In this document: in pieces, positions 1 to 11,112 of the stretch
Layout of the letters: each line of letters starts with the position of its first letter
Position numbering within the stretch: position 1 is the stretch's first letter
Assembly: GCA_030562195.1 (NCBI GenBank)
Contig: CM060199.1
Span: forward strand, 24,572,338-24,636,337
Length of the DNA: 64,000 bases
Direction: 5' to 3'
Source: Nipponacmea schrenckii
Lineage: Eukaryota; Mollusca; Gastropoda; Lottiidae
Notes under the pieces: generated by a model
Told to the model about the DNA's origin: nothing
The model's database searches: none
Seen by the model: the letters and a program-made list of their open reading frames with translations, nothing else
Made by a program: the position numbers and the translations under genes

Positions 1-548
1 TCTCTCTTAACATTTCTTTCGTAACATTTCTTCAAATACAAATCTTGCCCCACAAATGTTGCTTAACATTTCACCAAATACATTTCTCGAATATCAAACA
101 ACGCCACCTGTCTTCATAATTGTGAACATTGAAATTATGACGACAGGCGGCGCTGATGGTTGTTAACATATCTGATAAAGACTATACATTCTGATAGTGA
201 CGTAATGCCAAACTGAAATTTGTCTTCTTATTCCGTACTGAGAATTTTTGTTTTCTTTATATTAATTCCTTATGAGGACTAGCCTGTGCACTAAACCAAC
301 AAAGCGACGTGATTGGCGCAAATTAGATATCAGTTCAGGGAAAAAAACTTAGTAGTCTATTGATGAATGAAATGTTTATAATGAAAGTTCGTTCTAAGGT
401 TAGGCCTATTATTTAACTCAGCCGAGCTACTTCCAAACTGTTCAATGAACACTTTCTTGATTAAGATTTGATGGAATAAATAACATTCACTGAACAATAT
501 TGCCGCCGTGCACGAATAAACAGTTAGCAATTAATTCTCCAGCCTTCA

Positions 549-1244
549 CAGTGGCGTAACCAGCGGGGGAGGGGTGGGGATGCAGTGGGGGCTAGTGTCC
601 CCTACATAGAACCCTTGCCCCTCGCTCTCCCCCCCCCCACTCTTTTAATTAGATCAGTCCGTGCAGGTGTGGAATAGATGTGTGTGTAAAACTGGTGATA
701 ACATATACTATCCCTAAATATTGTTTACATGATTGTCAATGATGAGGAAGTTGAACCATAAACGCTGTTGCAGTTTACCGCATTTTTAGATCCTTACGGC
801 TTGCGAACGCAGCTTTTCTTGATAAAGGCCGACAAAAACTTTTTTGAGGAATGCAATAACAAACACACGATTAAACGATCTCGGAGTCTTGCATATTGAG
901 CGAGAACTCACTGCGTCCATAGACCTAGAAGATTGCATTAACAGGTTCTCAGAGCAGCACAAGAACGTGAGGATAAAACTCTTAAGAAAACTAAAAAAGA
1001 ACGAAACACATATGTTGAGTTGAGACTTATATTGTTTTTCATTTTTACAAAAAAAAGTACGAATATAGTTCGAATTTAGTCTTAAAATTTTTTTTTCAAA
1101 TTACGGCTTCTGTTTGGGAAACATATCTCCTCAGCCACTTCCCTGTCCCAGCAAGTGCAGATGGTGCCGCTGACACGGATGGACTTAGTAGCTGCCCCTT
1201 CTTGCCCCCCCCCCCCCCAACGAAATAGACTAGTTACGACACTG
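549..1244. mobile_element. hAT element nested in the long-TIR element, with 8-bp TSD
   Basis: Ends read CAGTGGCGTAACCAG (left) and CTAGTTACGACACTG (right), imperfect inverted repeats of a common hAT terminus. The flanks are perfect 8-bp duplications AGCCTTCA at 541-548 and 1245-1252, which is diagnostic of hAT insertion. Two C/G-rich runs lie near the ends (about 565-585 and 1205-1218). The interior holds a decayed transposase C-terminus (separate entry). Confidence 0.88.
868..990 (+). pseudogene. hAT transposase C-terminal remnant
   Basis: One frame reads LGVLHIERELTASIDLED followed by CINRFSEQHKNVR, the pattern of the hAT C-terminal dimerisation domain near the end of the protein (compare the common LSIEREL...ID...I..F arrangement). 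It is about 40 residues with no upstream RNase H-like core, so it is a deletion remnant. It agrees with the hAT termini and TSD around it. Confidence 0.7.
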
Positions 1245-1983
1245 AGCCTTCAAGGAGACACCAATTTGAATGAAATAAAACTGGATTGTAGGCCTAAACA
1301 ACTTAAAAAGAACGTGTTCATTATTATGCTACAAAAGCCAACTTATTAGGCCTTTTAGAACATTAATAGGCCTATTGTATTCATTTAGGCCTAGATTTTA
1401 AACTTTTCGCTTAGAAGACCTTGGTCTAGGCCTATGATAAAGATACAGTAGCTATATGAGGCTATAACGTTATACTAAGCCTCACATCCTTAAACTAATA
1501 CTATCAACTCATTATAGCCTGTCAATGAAATGGCCTGGAGAAATAACAAGCTAGAAACGAAATGTGTTTGTTTTTTATTTGCGGGAATTTTATTAAGAAG
1601 ACTACTTTCAGTTTGGCATTACGTCACTATCAGAATCTATAGTCTTTATCAGATATGTTAACAACTATCAGCGCCGCTTGTCGTCATAATTTCAATGTAC
1701 ACAATTATGAAGACAGATGGCGTTGTTTGATATTTGAGAAATGTATTTGGTGAAATGTTAAGCAACATTTGTCGGACAAGATTTGTATTTGAAGAAATGT
1801 TAAGAAAGAAATGTTAAGATAGATGTGTGATTTATAGCATTAATAGTAAAAAAGGTGACTTATACCTATACAAATTGTACTTGGATGAATGATGGATTTA
1901 GAGAACAAATGTTGATTTTTTTAAATAAATGTCAAAATTGACTAACAAATGAAGGAATATGAATTAAGCATTACAGGCTAAGG

Positions 1984-2379
1984 ATTAAGGATTAAGACGT
2001 TTTAATATTGGCCTGCCCGGTCTTCCATACTGCTTATGGTAAACTTTGTTCAAAATGCAATAGACATAATCATTTTGCCAGTATGTGCTTTTCAAAGGAC
2101 AAATTAAACAAAAGATCAAATGTATGTTATGAATATGAACAAAATGGTGATTATGATGCAGATGATATAACTGAATATGAAAATGACATTGTAAATGATT
2201 TAGAAGATACACACATATGGTGCAACACCACTGATACACAATATAAAGATCGAGGCTGGTCGAAAACTGTCAATGTTATAGGTCAGGGTGTTGTTCATTT
2301 TAAGTTAGATACTGGTGCTGAAAAAAATGATATTCTGGAAAGAACTGTCAAACTGCAGTTTCAGAAAATCTTGATTTGA
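1984..2379 (+). pseudogene. LTR-retrotransposon gag-protease fragment
   Basis: The frame contains a CCHC zinc knuckle (CSKCNRHNHFASMC, C-x2-C-x4-H-x4-C) preceded by a CPxxxxAYGK-like stretch, then an acidic linker and an aspartic-protease-like segment (VVHFKLDTGAEKNDI, with D-T-G-A). This order is typical of the gag/protease junction of Gypsy-type elements of animals. No reverse transcriptase or LTR is seen on either side and the frame ends soon after the DTGA motif, so this is a truncated scrap in the intron before exon A. Confidence 0.7.
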
Positions 2380-4537
2380 ATATTTCAGATAACATTTTGT
2401 ACTGAATTTTGGCTAAAATTCAAACTTCTTTACTTTTTATTCTATTTTCTTGAAAATTGATAAGTGGCTAGAAGAAAAATTATCAATTAAGAATCCAAAA
2501 TATTTACTGAAATTGCCAGAACTGTCAGGAAGTGATAAAAAATTGTCGAAAGTCATAAAGATTCTTTTTTTGCAAATTTGTTATTCCATATAATTTCTAC
2601 CGTCATGATGACCATTTTGAACATTTGCCTACTTGTCTGCCATTTTCAATCCAAATTTTTTAAAACTTGTTTTAAAATTTAATATGGAAAATTATCTAGA
2701 TCCTTTTGCCTTTTGCCTTTGCAAAATTTCCAGTCAAATATATGTCTTATAGGCTTTGGTTAGAAATGCCATAACTTTAAAGACTGACCTGTAGCTCTCA
2801 TCTTCTTACACATCTTAAGTTACAATTTCATATTATGTCTAGATTTTTAATTTTAGTAAATTATCCTTAGTTTTATAAGGCTCTGACAATAGATAATTTG
2901 CATATTTATCGTATTTTCAGAAGATCATATAGCATGAACAGGACTCTTTGCAACATTCTAATTAATATTATTGTAATGTGCTTTTTATCAGATTTCTAAC
3001 AATATCTTTATTTTAGCTATAGACTGAAAACTGTTGAAAATACGTCTTGTGGAAAATAAGCATCCTATTTAACTTAAAAACAAAATCCAAATAGATTTAT
3101 AATGTGCAAATTCACAGATGTAAAACAATATATAAATCAATATGTATATATAAAAAGTTTTTAGAATAAAATTACACTCCAATTAAACAGATATAAATGT
3201 TACAAGAAGAGTTAAGAAGACTATGTAACAGGTCATAAAATCATATTATGTTGATTTGTAGCTAACTCTTCATTTCTTTTATCACACAATACTTCTGTTT
3301 ACGAGTTCAGAACACAAGTTCGGAAAAACAGTAACCAGGTTCATAACTATGTAAATAAGGTGAAATGTAAATAATGTATTCATGCGCCACTTTCCCATAA
3401 CAACAATGGCGTCGTTTCTTGTTGGCCCCTCGGTTAAAATTGATGGTAAAGGGCATGCCCTTGTAACACAAATTGTGCCAAAAGGACATAATATCCATGT
3501 GAAAAAAAGAATTACTGTTTATTTTCTGGATCTTATTTCTTATGCGCAATGATATTTGAAGTAGGCACACAGGGCTGACGTCAAAATGAAAGCCATTCAT
3601 TCTTTGAAACAAGACATGGAAAGCAAACTAAATATGTGTTTATCGATAGTTGTGTGATAAAAAGAATCTTTAACGAGTGCTTATGTAATATGAAATTTAT
3701 GAAATGAATTGACAGATTAAATATTACCCGAGCCTTGGCTTATTACATAAGCACTCGTTTAAGATCCTATATATCTGTTGGTTAAGACCCAAATTTGGAC
3801 TTTTCTAGTTGAAGCACCCAAATTAATCAAAACAAGTCATTAGAAACTATACATGTCATTTATGACTTAGAGGGCGTGGTTAAGCCTAGATATTTTTACA
3901 TCACAAACCTTGATTATTGCCAGTCTATTAACAAGTTGTGTTGTCACATCATCTTGCTTAATAGATGCAAAAACAATCTCCATTTAATCCTTAAATGACA
4001 CCCAATAGATGTAACAAATGCTGAAAAGCTCCGAAGCTCCAGATTTTAATATAGGTCTGTGTCTTGTGATTCCAAATTTCTGATGAGACATATTTATTTG
4101 TTGTGGCAGTCTCTCTATATCCTGTAAATTTCAGAACGAGTTAAAAATTTTACAATTTTTTATGAAAAAATATTTTTCTTTTAACAATTTTTGTTTTTGA
4201 AAATTCTTAAATTTCATCCAAAAATATTAGAAAGGAAACCCAAGGTTAATCAGTCCATAAATAAGGTCTACAGCTTCCAAACAAATTTTAAAGACATTAA
4301 AATTACGATTAAAAATCATAAAAAAAAAAATATACATTTGGACTAAAAACAAGTCGACAGTCTGTTCAAAGATTGAGGTTAACTGGCGATCTATATACCA
4401 TCTCCTGGGTTTATGTAGACCTGTTAGACAATGTTGTGCACGGCTTCAGTGCAGTCTGGAAAAAATGTTTTTTGTTTTGTAATATATTATCTGATGCTTG
4501 ATAGTGATAACAATTACATTTACTTTTTGTTTCATAG
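2380..4537. other. Intronic sequence without recognised genes
   Basis: AT-rich intron leading to the acceptor of exon A. No coding similarity seen on either strand; the 101-aa minus-strand frame at 3307-3612 has no recognisable feature. The only structure noted is an inverted repeat at about 3673-3758 (separate entry). Confidence 0.6.
3673..3758. repeat. Inverted repeat, about 20-bp arms
   Basis: ACGAGTGCTTATGTAATA near 3674-3691 is matched by its reverse complement TATTACATAAGCACTCGT near 3740-3757, with a loop of about 50 bp. It could be a minimal MITE or a palindrome from replication error. No flanking duplication was identified. Confidence 0.6.
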
Positions 4538-4772
4538 GTGAGGATCTTAATTTTACCCCAATATCAAGAGAAAAGCTTAAAGATGAAAAAGTATATCTAA
4601 AATTATTAAAGAAACAACAAAAGGAAATAGAAGTATTGAAGAAAAAACAGCAAAAGGAAAAGGGATGGATACAGAAACAACAATGTACAGTTATTGACAA
4701 AATGGTAGCAACTCATGATAAAGAAAAACTTTCCACAGAAAAAACCTTAGAAAGAAAAATAAAGAAGAAAGG
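4538..4772 (+). CDS. PLCB4: Phospholipase C beta, C-terminal coiled-coil exon (exon A)
   Basis: PLC-beta cleaves PI(4,5)P2 to IP3 and diacylglycerol downstream of Gq; its long C-terminal coiled coil binds Gq and membranes. Seen here: after an acceptor ending TTTCATAG, an open frame of alternating charged heptads containing SREKLKDEK, LKLLKKQQKEIEVLKKKQ, CTVIDKMVATHDKEK and ERKIKKKG. This is the order found in the proximal C-terminal domain of PLC-beta proteins. The exon begins with two bases of a split codon and ends AAAGG before a GT donor, leaving a phase that fits the next exon exactly. Upstream exons (PH, EF, X/Y catalytic and C2 domains) lie before the window. The norpA/PLCB4-type assignment rests on my memory of the family and could be another PLC-beta paralogue; membership of PLC-beta is secure. 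Reading past the donor is intron. Confidence 0.92.
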
Positions 4773-4967
4773 GTACATAGAATTTTTTTCTTTATTTATA
4801 AAAATGTTTGTATCATATCTACATACATATAACTGTATTTTTGTTGTCTGCACATTCGATTTCTCTGAACTGACCTGTTCGATTTCCTTGCCAAAAGAGG
4901 TTAACCACATTATCAATATCAGATCTCAGGTTAAAAATTAAAAGCATTAAATTTTACATCATATGCT

Positions 4968-5222
4968 TTAGAGAATTTGCTTGATATCTGGGTGCAATAA
5001 TGCCTGTCTCCTGGTCGTAATCAAAGTTACATCGTCTGCATAGGCTATAGCTCCTACACTCACAGTTGCAATTTTGCATCCAAAGTTGCTTTTCTTACAC
5101 CTATTCAGTAATTCATCCATGTAGATGGTAAATAATATTGGTGACAAGACACCTCCCTGCTTAACACCATTTGAAACATTCAATGACTGGATTGTGTCAG
5201 GTCTGAAAAGATTCTTATGTCT
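4968..5222 (-). pseudogene. Non-LTR reverse transcriptase fragment
   Basis: The minus-strand frame contains NVSNGVKQGGVLSPILFTIY and later AYADDVTLI, the RT palm motifs around the catalytic YADD. About 80 residues survive; the frame ends after the YADD box. Upstream, KNLFRPDTIQSLNVSNGVKQ extends it to about 5222. It abuts the 47-bp minisatellite and has no other LINE domain nearby. The clade was not determined. Confidence 0.8.
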
Positions 5223-5259
5223 GAATTTGAAAAAAAGAGTAGTATATGTAAATTCAGAT

Positions 5260-5682
5260 ATAACACATAAACAACATTGCAGTGCTCACACGAAAAATCA
5301 ATAAGTATAACACATAACCAATATTGTAGTGCTCACACGAAAAATCAATAAGTATAACACATAACCAATATTGTAGTGCTCACACGAAAAATGAATAAGT
5401 ATAACGCATAACCAACATTGTAGTGCTCACACGAAAAATCAATTAGTATAACGCATAACCAACATTGTAGTTCTCACACGAAAATTCAATTAGTATAACG
5501 CATAACCAACATTGTAGTTCTCACACGAAAAATCAATTAGTATAACGCATAACCAACATTGTAGTTCTCACACGAAAATTCAATTAGTATAACGCATAAC
5601 CAACATTGTTGTGCTCACACAAAAAATCAATTAGTATAACGCATAAACAACATTGTAGTGCTCACACGAAAAATCAATTACA
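5260..5682. repeat. Minisatellite, 9 copies of a 47-bp unit
   Basis: Nine consecutive 47-bp units share ATAACRCATAACCAACATTG and TGCTCACACGAAAAATCAAT with 1-4 differences each. The first three units (ACACATA, CAATAAGT) and the later units (ACGCATA, CAATTAGT) form two sub-types, so the array grew in at least two steps. It ends exactly where a pogo-like MITE begins. Confidence 0.93.
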
Positions 5683-6354
5683 GTATATCCTGCTCACACT
5701 ACCACCTTTATTAAGAGCCCACCTTCAATAAACGACCACAATAAATTCCCCCCTACGAGTTTTCACTGAAATTATTGACTAATAAACGACCACCTTCATT
5801 ACGCGACCAGCGGCCATGTATTTACACTTCCAATTGATTAAAATAACTCAATTAAGCGACCATGACACTTCTGATTATCTCCCTTAACAAAGATCACGTT
5901 CACGCGTCAGTGAGAATCAATGAGATTATCGCTAATTGGTAATTATCAAGTACTGTAAAGGCTTCAAAGTTTGCGTTTTTGGTAATATTTAGACTACCCT
6001 AAATTTGATCAGGTGAAAATGGAATAATGCGTGTTACCGGGCAATTAAAATGCAAGTAAAGAATAATATTTTATTGATTTACGGTAGAGAATTTTGATTT
6101 GAAAATGATAGTTACAGTGAAAACTTTGGTATCTAAAAGAAAATAAAATGCGACAAAATAAGGTATCCCGTCGGTAGATAGGAGACGCATGAAAAAGCGG
6201 TAGAAACTATACATGTATGAGTAAAAGTTAGATTCTATGATTTCCAAAATGTCAAAACGAAATTGTCTTGCAGTTCCTCTCTTAAGAGGCCACCTTCACT
6301 CAGCGACCGTTTTTGAATATTCCCGTGAGTGGTCTCTGAATGCAGGTTCTACTG
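5681..6354. mobile_element. Pogo-like MITE
   Basis: Left end CAGTATATCCTGCTCACACT and right end GAATGCAGGTTCTACTG are imperfect TIRs of the CAGTRGAACCT type found in pogo/Tigger relatives. TA dinucleotides flank both ends (5679-5680 and 6355-6356). Subterminal repeats of the type AAGCGACCA/GCGACCG occur at both ends. The interior from about 6000 to 6225 is related to the family A repeat (minus orientation). No transposase is encoded. Confidence 0.75.
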
Positions 6355-6356
6355 TA

Positions 6357-6999
6357 GTAGTATTCAAAGCGGTTTTTGTGAATATTTAAATCAGATTTTA
6401 CTATTTAATTTTTCGCTCATATTCATTACTTCGCAGGATCTGTTAGTTTAAACGGTTATACATTCTTATGTTTTGAAAACTCCCTTTTTAATAACATTGT
6501 CTTATATGGCAATTAAACTAAAATGGTGGCTAATGCAAGGGTCAGTGTTGTTTACAAATATTTTACTCCAAATAAAAAAAGTCCAAGGCACTCAATAGTT
6601 CTTTAATACTATTGTCGGTTATCCTAGTTCTAAGATTACAAATTACTAGTGAATCTATTTAGATAACCGATCCAGATAAAGGCTGAATCAACTGGTATAA
6701 ATTTTGTCATATAGAACGAGCAGTGTATTAGTATTAGAGTGCAATAAAGTTTTCAAGAATTAAACCTTAATTTCTCTCTCGAATGTAGACAAACATCTCT
6801 CTGTGCTCTATTTTAACCTCAAACTGTACAATGATGCCTCTCTATGATTTCAGCGGTATCCACACCAGGGATAATCTCGGCAGTTTTGCTACTTTCGGTT
6901 TGTGTCCTGTCCTGTTGTGCTGCTGAGCGATTTCAATAGACTTTTCCGTCTTAGCAGCATTCCTTTGCACCGCCATTCTTACCAATCAGCAGATATATA
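6357..6999. other. Intronic sequence, nothing recognised
   Basis: Between the pogo-like MITE and family A copy 1 I see no gene, array or terminal repeat. Confidence 0.5.
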
Positions 7000-7844
7000 C
7001 ATACATGTGTAATCTACTGATTTTGTCGGGTTTCTACCGCTTTTGCATTCTGTCTACCGGCGGGAGACCCAAATCTACCGATTGTTTGTTTTATTTCATA
7101 ACCATAATTTTCACGGGGACTACCGTTTTCAATATCAAAATTCTTTACCATTTATCAATAAAATATTCTTTAATTGTATTTTAATTGCCGGTGACACGCG
7201 TTAATCCCATAATAATATTATCATAGCCGGATTAATTAATCCCCCGATTAAGATGATAATTTGATCCATTTTCACACGATGTATTTATAACAACATCCGG
7301 TACACTCTACTTTCGCTTTGATGATTAATTTTACGGTAGCCTTAAATTTGGCATAAACGAAAATTTTGAAGTCTTGTATGATAATCGTCAATTCTGCGTG
7401 ATTTATAAATGACAAAGACATCGTTTCGAAATCTGTTTGTATATCGGTAGATTTTTATCCCTTACTAAAATTATAAATTTAATATTATCTCAAACTTTTA
7501 TAACATCATTTTATAATTTGACTGTAGCATGTAAACAATCATTTAGTGCTGCATAACAGGCTACTTTCGATATCAACATGTCAAAATAGAAGGGGCAATT
7601 TCGGTTCAATATATTGTGAGCTTGCTCCAGGAAAATTACTTTTCCTTTCATTCTGTGCAATTAATAATGAAGAGAAGTCATGAATTACAAACAAAAGAAA
7701 GTAACATTAATTTAAATGGTTGGGAACAGCCTTATCCATATTTTCAAAATTCATGAATATACACACTTTGAAAAAAATCTACCAATTTTTCACCCAATCT
7801 CCCGATTTTTCAAGGCAAATCTCCCGATTTTTGTTCACGACCTG
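7000..7844 (+). mobile_element. Family A non-coding repeat, copy 1 (most complete)
   Basis: An 845-bp sequence running from CATACATGTGTAATC to TTCACGACCTG, present also at 19238-19795 (partial, +) and 27595-36410 (minus, interrupted by the 8-kb transposon). Shared landmarks are GTCGGGTTTCTACCGCTTTT, TTGCCGGTGACACGCGTTAA, CATCCGGTACACTCTACTTT and the CTCCCGATTTTT end. No protein is encoded; it is a non-autonomous element of unknown class. The minus copy suggests a 6- or 8-bp target duplication. Confidence 0.75.
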
Positions 7845-8119
7845 TACACATGTATGTATATACGTTTGGACGCCTGACAGTTTGGGCGCCCTCTCGTTTT
7901 CTGGAAGCAAAACGGCCCTAGATTCGGACCTGGCACTAAATTTTATTCTAAAAGTAGCTGGCTTTGTTGAATGTTGCAAAGCAGGAATTAAAATAATTGA
8001 TGCTGTGAAAAAAAACTGAAGAATTGAAAAAATTACAGAAATTAAAAATATAAACTTCATATTTTGAAAATAAGTAAACATTCTCTAAATACCTAATTCT
8101 CTATGAATTTAAGATGAAT

Positions 8120-8138
8120 CTTGCATTAAGGTGTTCAG
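8120..8138. repeat. 7-bp TSD plus left TIR of the 2.95-kb element
   Basis: CTTGCAT (8120-8126) followed by TAAGGTGTTCAG (8127-8138). The mirror is CTGAACACCTTA (11068-11079) followed by CTTGCAT (11080-11086). Confidence 0.92.
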
Positions 8139-11079
8139 GTAATTTTTTGTTTATGATGCTAGAACAGTGAATAGGCTCAAATAAACCAGCTCTTTTCAAA
8201 GGTGGAAATACAGTTTACAGAATGAAAATATCTCAATTAGAACAAAAGTTATGGCAGTTTGAAGTCGAGAAATCAGGGGTGATTTTGTCTAAAATGCTCC
8301 TTCTTTGGCTCAACAAAAAGGTCAAAGGTTAACGACTCAAAAAAGGAGAAATTTAATGAAAAAAGAACCATAAAAATACAAATATAATCTTTAATTTTAA
8401 AGATATTTACAAAATTCTTTCAGTTTCTTAAATTTTGAGGTGAATTTCAACAAATTCTAGGTAAAAAAAACAAATTCCGCGCAATTTATGTCGGCCATTT
8501 TGTTTCCAAAAGACATAAATTTTGCCCGCGTCAAAAGTAAATGTCACTTTAATCCATAATTTGACTATATTATTCAGTTTTAAAGTTCCATTCCATTACA
8601 ATTTAGATGAAGTACCATTTTGAGATTAAAATTTACACAGTTTGTTACCATGGTAACCTTTTTTATTCAAGATGGCCGCCACTTCGTACGCGACGATGCA
8701 AATATTTCAAAAAATGAAGAAAAAAAATTTTCATTCACTAAATATGAACTTGTCATATATCATTTTAAAGCTCTTTTTTACAGGATTCTAATGATACCAG
8801 AATTAACCACATAAAACATGGCAGTCAAATACTATAACCCCTGTAAGATTTACAAAAAAAGCAATAAATAAATAAATTTAAAAAAAAATTGAAAAAATAT
8901 AAATGTAAGTCATAAAAGCTAACTTAGTCACAGCAAATTGTCTCCCTTTGGCCACACATTGATTTCAACTCACATTCCCAGAGTTGTTCAAAATTTGAAC
9001 CTAAAAAGAATGCCAATACTACAAAAAAGGAAAATATATTCTACTAATTCTCTTAAAAATATTTAAAATTGAAATTTTTTTTTGTTTAAATTATAGACCT
9101 TAACTCTACCTTGTTCACAGTCTAACAAAGTAGCAAATTGGTTCCATATGATCACCAGGTGAATTAAATTCTCATGCCACAAAAAAAAAATATTAAAAAA
9201 ATCCTAAAAATTTTGTCAAGTGCTAACCCTAACTATGTCAAAACTAGGGTTAACAAATTATCTCCCTTTGACCACAGGCTGTAATCAGATTAGAAGTCAA
9301 TTTAAGAAAATATCCAAATTTTAAAAAACTTCACAAATTTTTTTTTAACTTGTCAAATTATCCTCCACAACCGCTTGACAAGTTCTGTGAAACATTATTT
9401 GCCTAATTTAGGTTGATTTTCACTACCGGTAACTGTTTTTCTTTTCCAACCTACAATTAAAGAAAATAAAGAGTTTAAGTGAGGTCTAACTGATAGCTAG
9501 TGAACAAATGTAATCGTTACTAATAAAAAATATGTTTTCCATGAATGTGGGTTTTCTTGTAAATTACTAGGTTGGCCCAACTAGGCCTAAGCTTAGACCT
9601 ACTCAACTAGATGTCATTCATTTTATTCCAGATTCTTCTCATAAAATATTCACTTACTTTCACAACAACAAAATTAATGTTTAATTATAACTTAACATAA
9701 AACTGTTGATTTCCATCTGTAATGAATAAGGTAAAAATCATAAATATGTCCATATTATTAATTATTAGGTCTCATAATTTATAGACTAGGCCTACACCTA
9801 ATCATAGGCCCCAATAATTGAATGGTAATGGTAGTATCAGAGTAAATCAAGCTAGGCATATGGATTTCTTCCAACTAAATTTCTACAAAGTTGACCAAAA
9901 AAAAAAGATTTTCATTACTTTTCTTTACTTTTGTGCTTAGCATTTGAGAAATTGGAAGTCAAAAAAAGTAAACATTCAACGATTTTGCTGTGGGAAGGAA
10001 CAACGAAAATCGGGACTTTTGAAAGCAACCTTCATCAAATGATGAATTCCATTTATTCTCATTTCTAGAAACCCAATTTTAGAAACATTTGCTATGATTT
10101 TAGACTCTTTATTTATCCTGTTATTAACGATAGAAAACTTCAAATTTACCGTTATTTTCCATGACTGGGGTTGAAAATGTGTAGTCGAAGTCGTCCAGAC
10201 ATCTACTATCATTAACTGCATCACTGTCATTTACGTCATATTGATCAAACATTATTCGGTGTATCACGTGATGCGCAAGTGTATCACGTAACACACAACC
10301 AGAGTCGGCAAACTTCAAAGGAATCTGATTCTGTACCACCCTACCTATTTTCAAATCAATTTCCGGGAGAACTGGTTGAATGGAATTAGTAAAACTCAAA
10401 AAAGGAATGTCACTTGATACACATAGAAACATTATCCGAGTGAACAAAGTTTTCATCGTACCTGTAAATGTCCGAAAATTTGAGCTTTTCACGTATTTTC
10501 GACGCTATTTTTACAAATTTTAAAATTTTTTTTTTGTTCACTCGTATTTATAATATTCATCCATTTTTCTAATCACCAGCACCACTTTTGTTTGCTTTAT
10601 TGCAGTCAGCATATACATGTACAATACATATTGCTATAGCATAAATAAATAGTTATATGAAACAGTGAAAGTGCAATAAATTAAAACAAAAACAAAAACA
10701 CGATAATGTATAAATATTGAAAATATATGAAAACAATAATATATACAATAATATAAATGTAGATAGGCTGGTAGCTATAACCTCTCAAAATCAAAATCGA
10801 TGCAGTCAACTCTCCCAGAAATTCGTTTAAAAAAGCTTTTATTTTCGCAAAAAATGGAGTCATTGGCGACAAAATTTCTTTTCAACTTGAAATTTCTCAA
10901 AAACGAGTAGATATAAAAATTATTAAAAAACATTGTTTAAAGCTTATTCAATTTCACATTTATTGATATATAATATGTCTTGGTATAAAATCGTGGGATT
11001 TGGGGAAGAATTGTTGAAGAAGTGAAGGTAACGATTTCGCCATTTTAGACAAGATTGCGTGACGTCACTGAACACCTTA
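8127..11079. mobile_element. 2.95-kb non-autonomous member of the 7-bp-TSD transposon family
   Basis: Starts TAAGGTGTTCAG and ends CTGAACACCTTA (12-bp perfect TIR), flanked by perfect 7-bp duplications CTTGCAT at 8120-8126 and 11080-11086. About 1.1 kb at the left end and about 0.7 kb at the right end (10340-10590 and 10795-11079) are homologous to the ends of the 8-kb element at 28300-36293, including GTTATGGCAGTTTGAAGTCG on the left and AACGATTTCGCCATTTTAGA on the right. The transposase and SGNH genes are absent, so this is an internal-deletion derivative. A segment at about 10590-10790 is absent from the larger copy. The 122-aa minus-strand frame at 10124-10492 has no recognisable feature. 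Confidence 0.9.
8644..8680. promoter_or_regulatory. X-box palindrome and YY1-like site in the left arm
   Basis: GTTACCATGGTAAC (8644-8657) is a perfect 14-bp palindrome matching the RFX X-box consensus. CAAGATGGCCGCC (8668-8680) resembles a YY1 site. The same pair, GTTACCATGGCAAC and CAAGATGGCTGCC, lies at 28817-28830 and 28841-28853 in the 8-kb relative. Binding is inferred from consensus only. Confidence 0.5.
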
Positions 11080-11112
11080 CTTGCATAAAAAAAAATTCTG
11101 TAAAAAATTATT

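Larger units (their letters stand above)
1..1825. mobile_element. Long-TIR non-autonomous DNA element, 5' end at window edge
   Basis: Bases from about 3-235 and about 1588-1823 are inverted copies of each other, roughly 230 bp long with only scattered mismatches; for example CTTAACATTTCTTTC, GAAATTATGACGACA and AGTGACGTAATGCCAAACTG occur in both arms. The interior carries no intact gene, only a nested hAT element. The left end lies at or just outside base 1, so the target duplication cannot be tested. Superfamily unknown; long TIRs occur in several superfamilies. Confidence 0.85.

Noticed and set aside
3307..3612. 101-residue minus-strand frame
   Set aside because: No recognisable domain and no splice or start signal; intronic.
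4092..4160. CTGATGAGAC suggesting a hammerhead ribozyme core
   Set aside because: No matching GAAA/cleavage-site arrangement or stems nearby. The similar CTGATGAGTATTGAAA near 51044 is a variant of the Pearl unit.
7720..8081. Overlapping frames of about 100 residues on both strands
   Set aside because: They fall in the end of the family A repeat and unique flank; no coding similarity in either frame.
10124..10492. 122-residue minus-strand frame in the 2.95-kb element
   Set aside because: Only its N-terminal part overlaps sequence conserved in the 8-kb relative, where no corresponding frame is kept; likely chance.
8120..11086. Mariner (TA) or piggyBac (TTAA) interpretation of the TTAAGGTG end
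   Set aside because: The symmetrical 12-bp TIR plus perfect CTTGCAT flanks, and ATTATGG at the second copy, fit a 7-bp duplication better than TA or TTAA.
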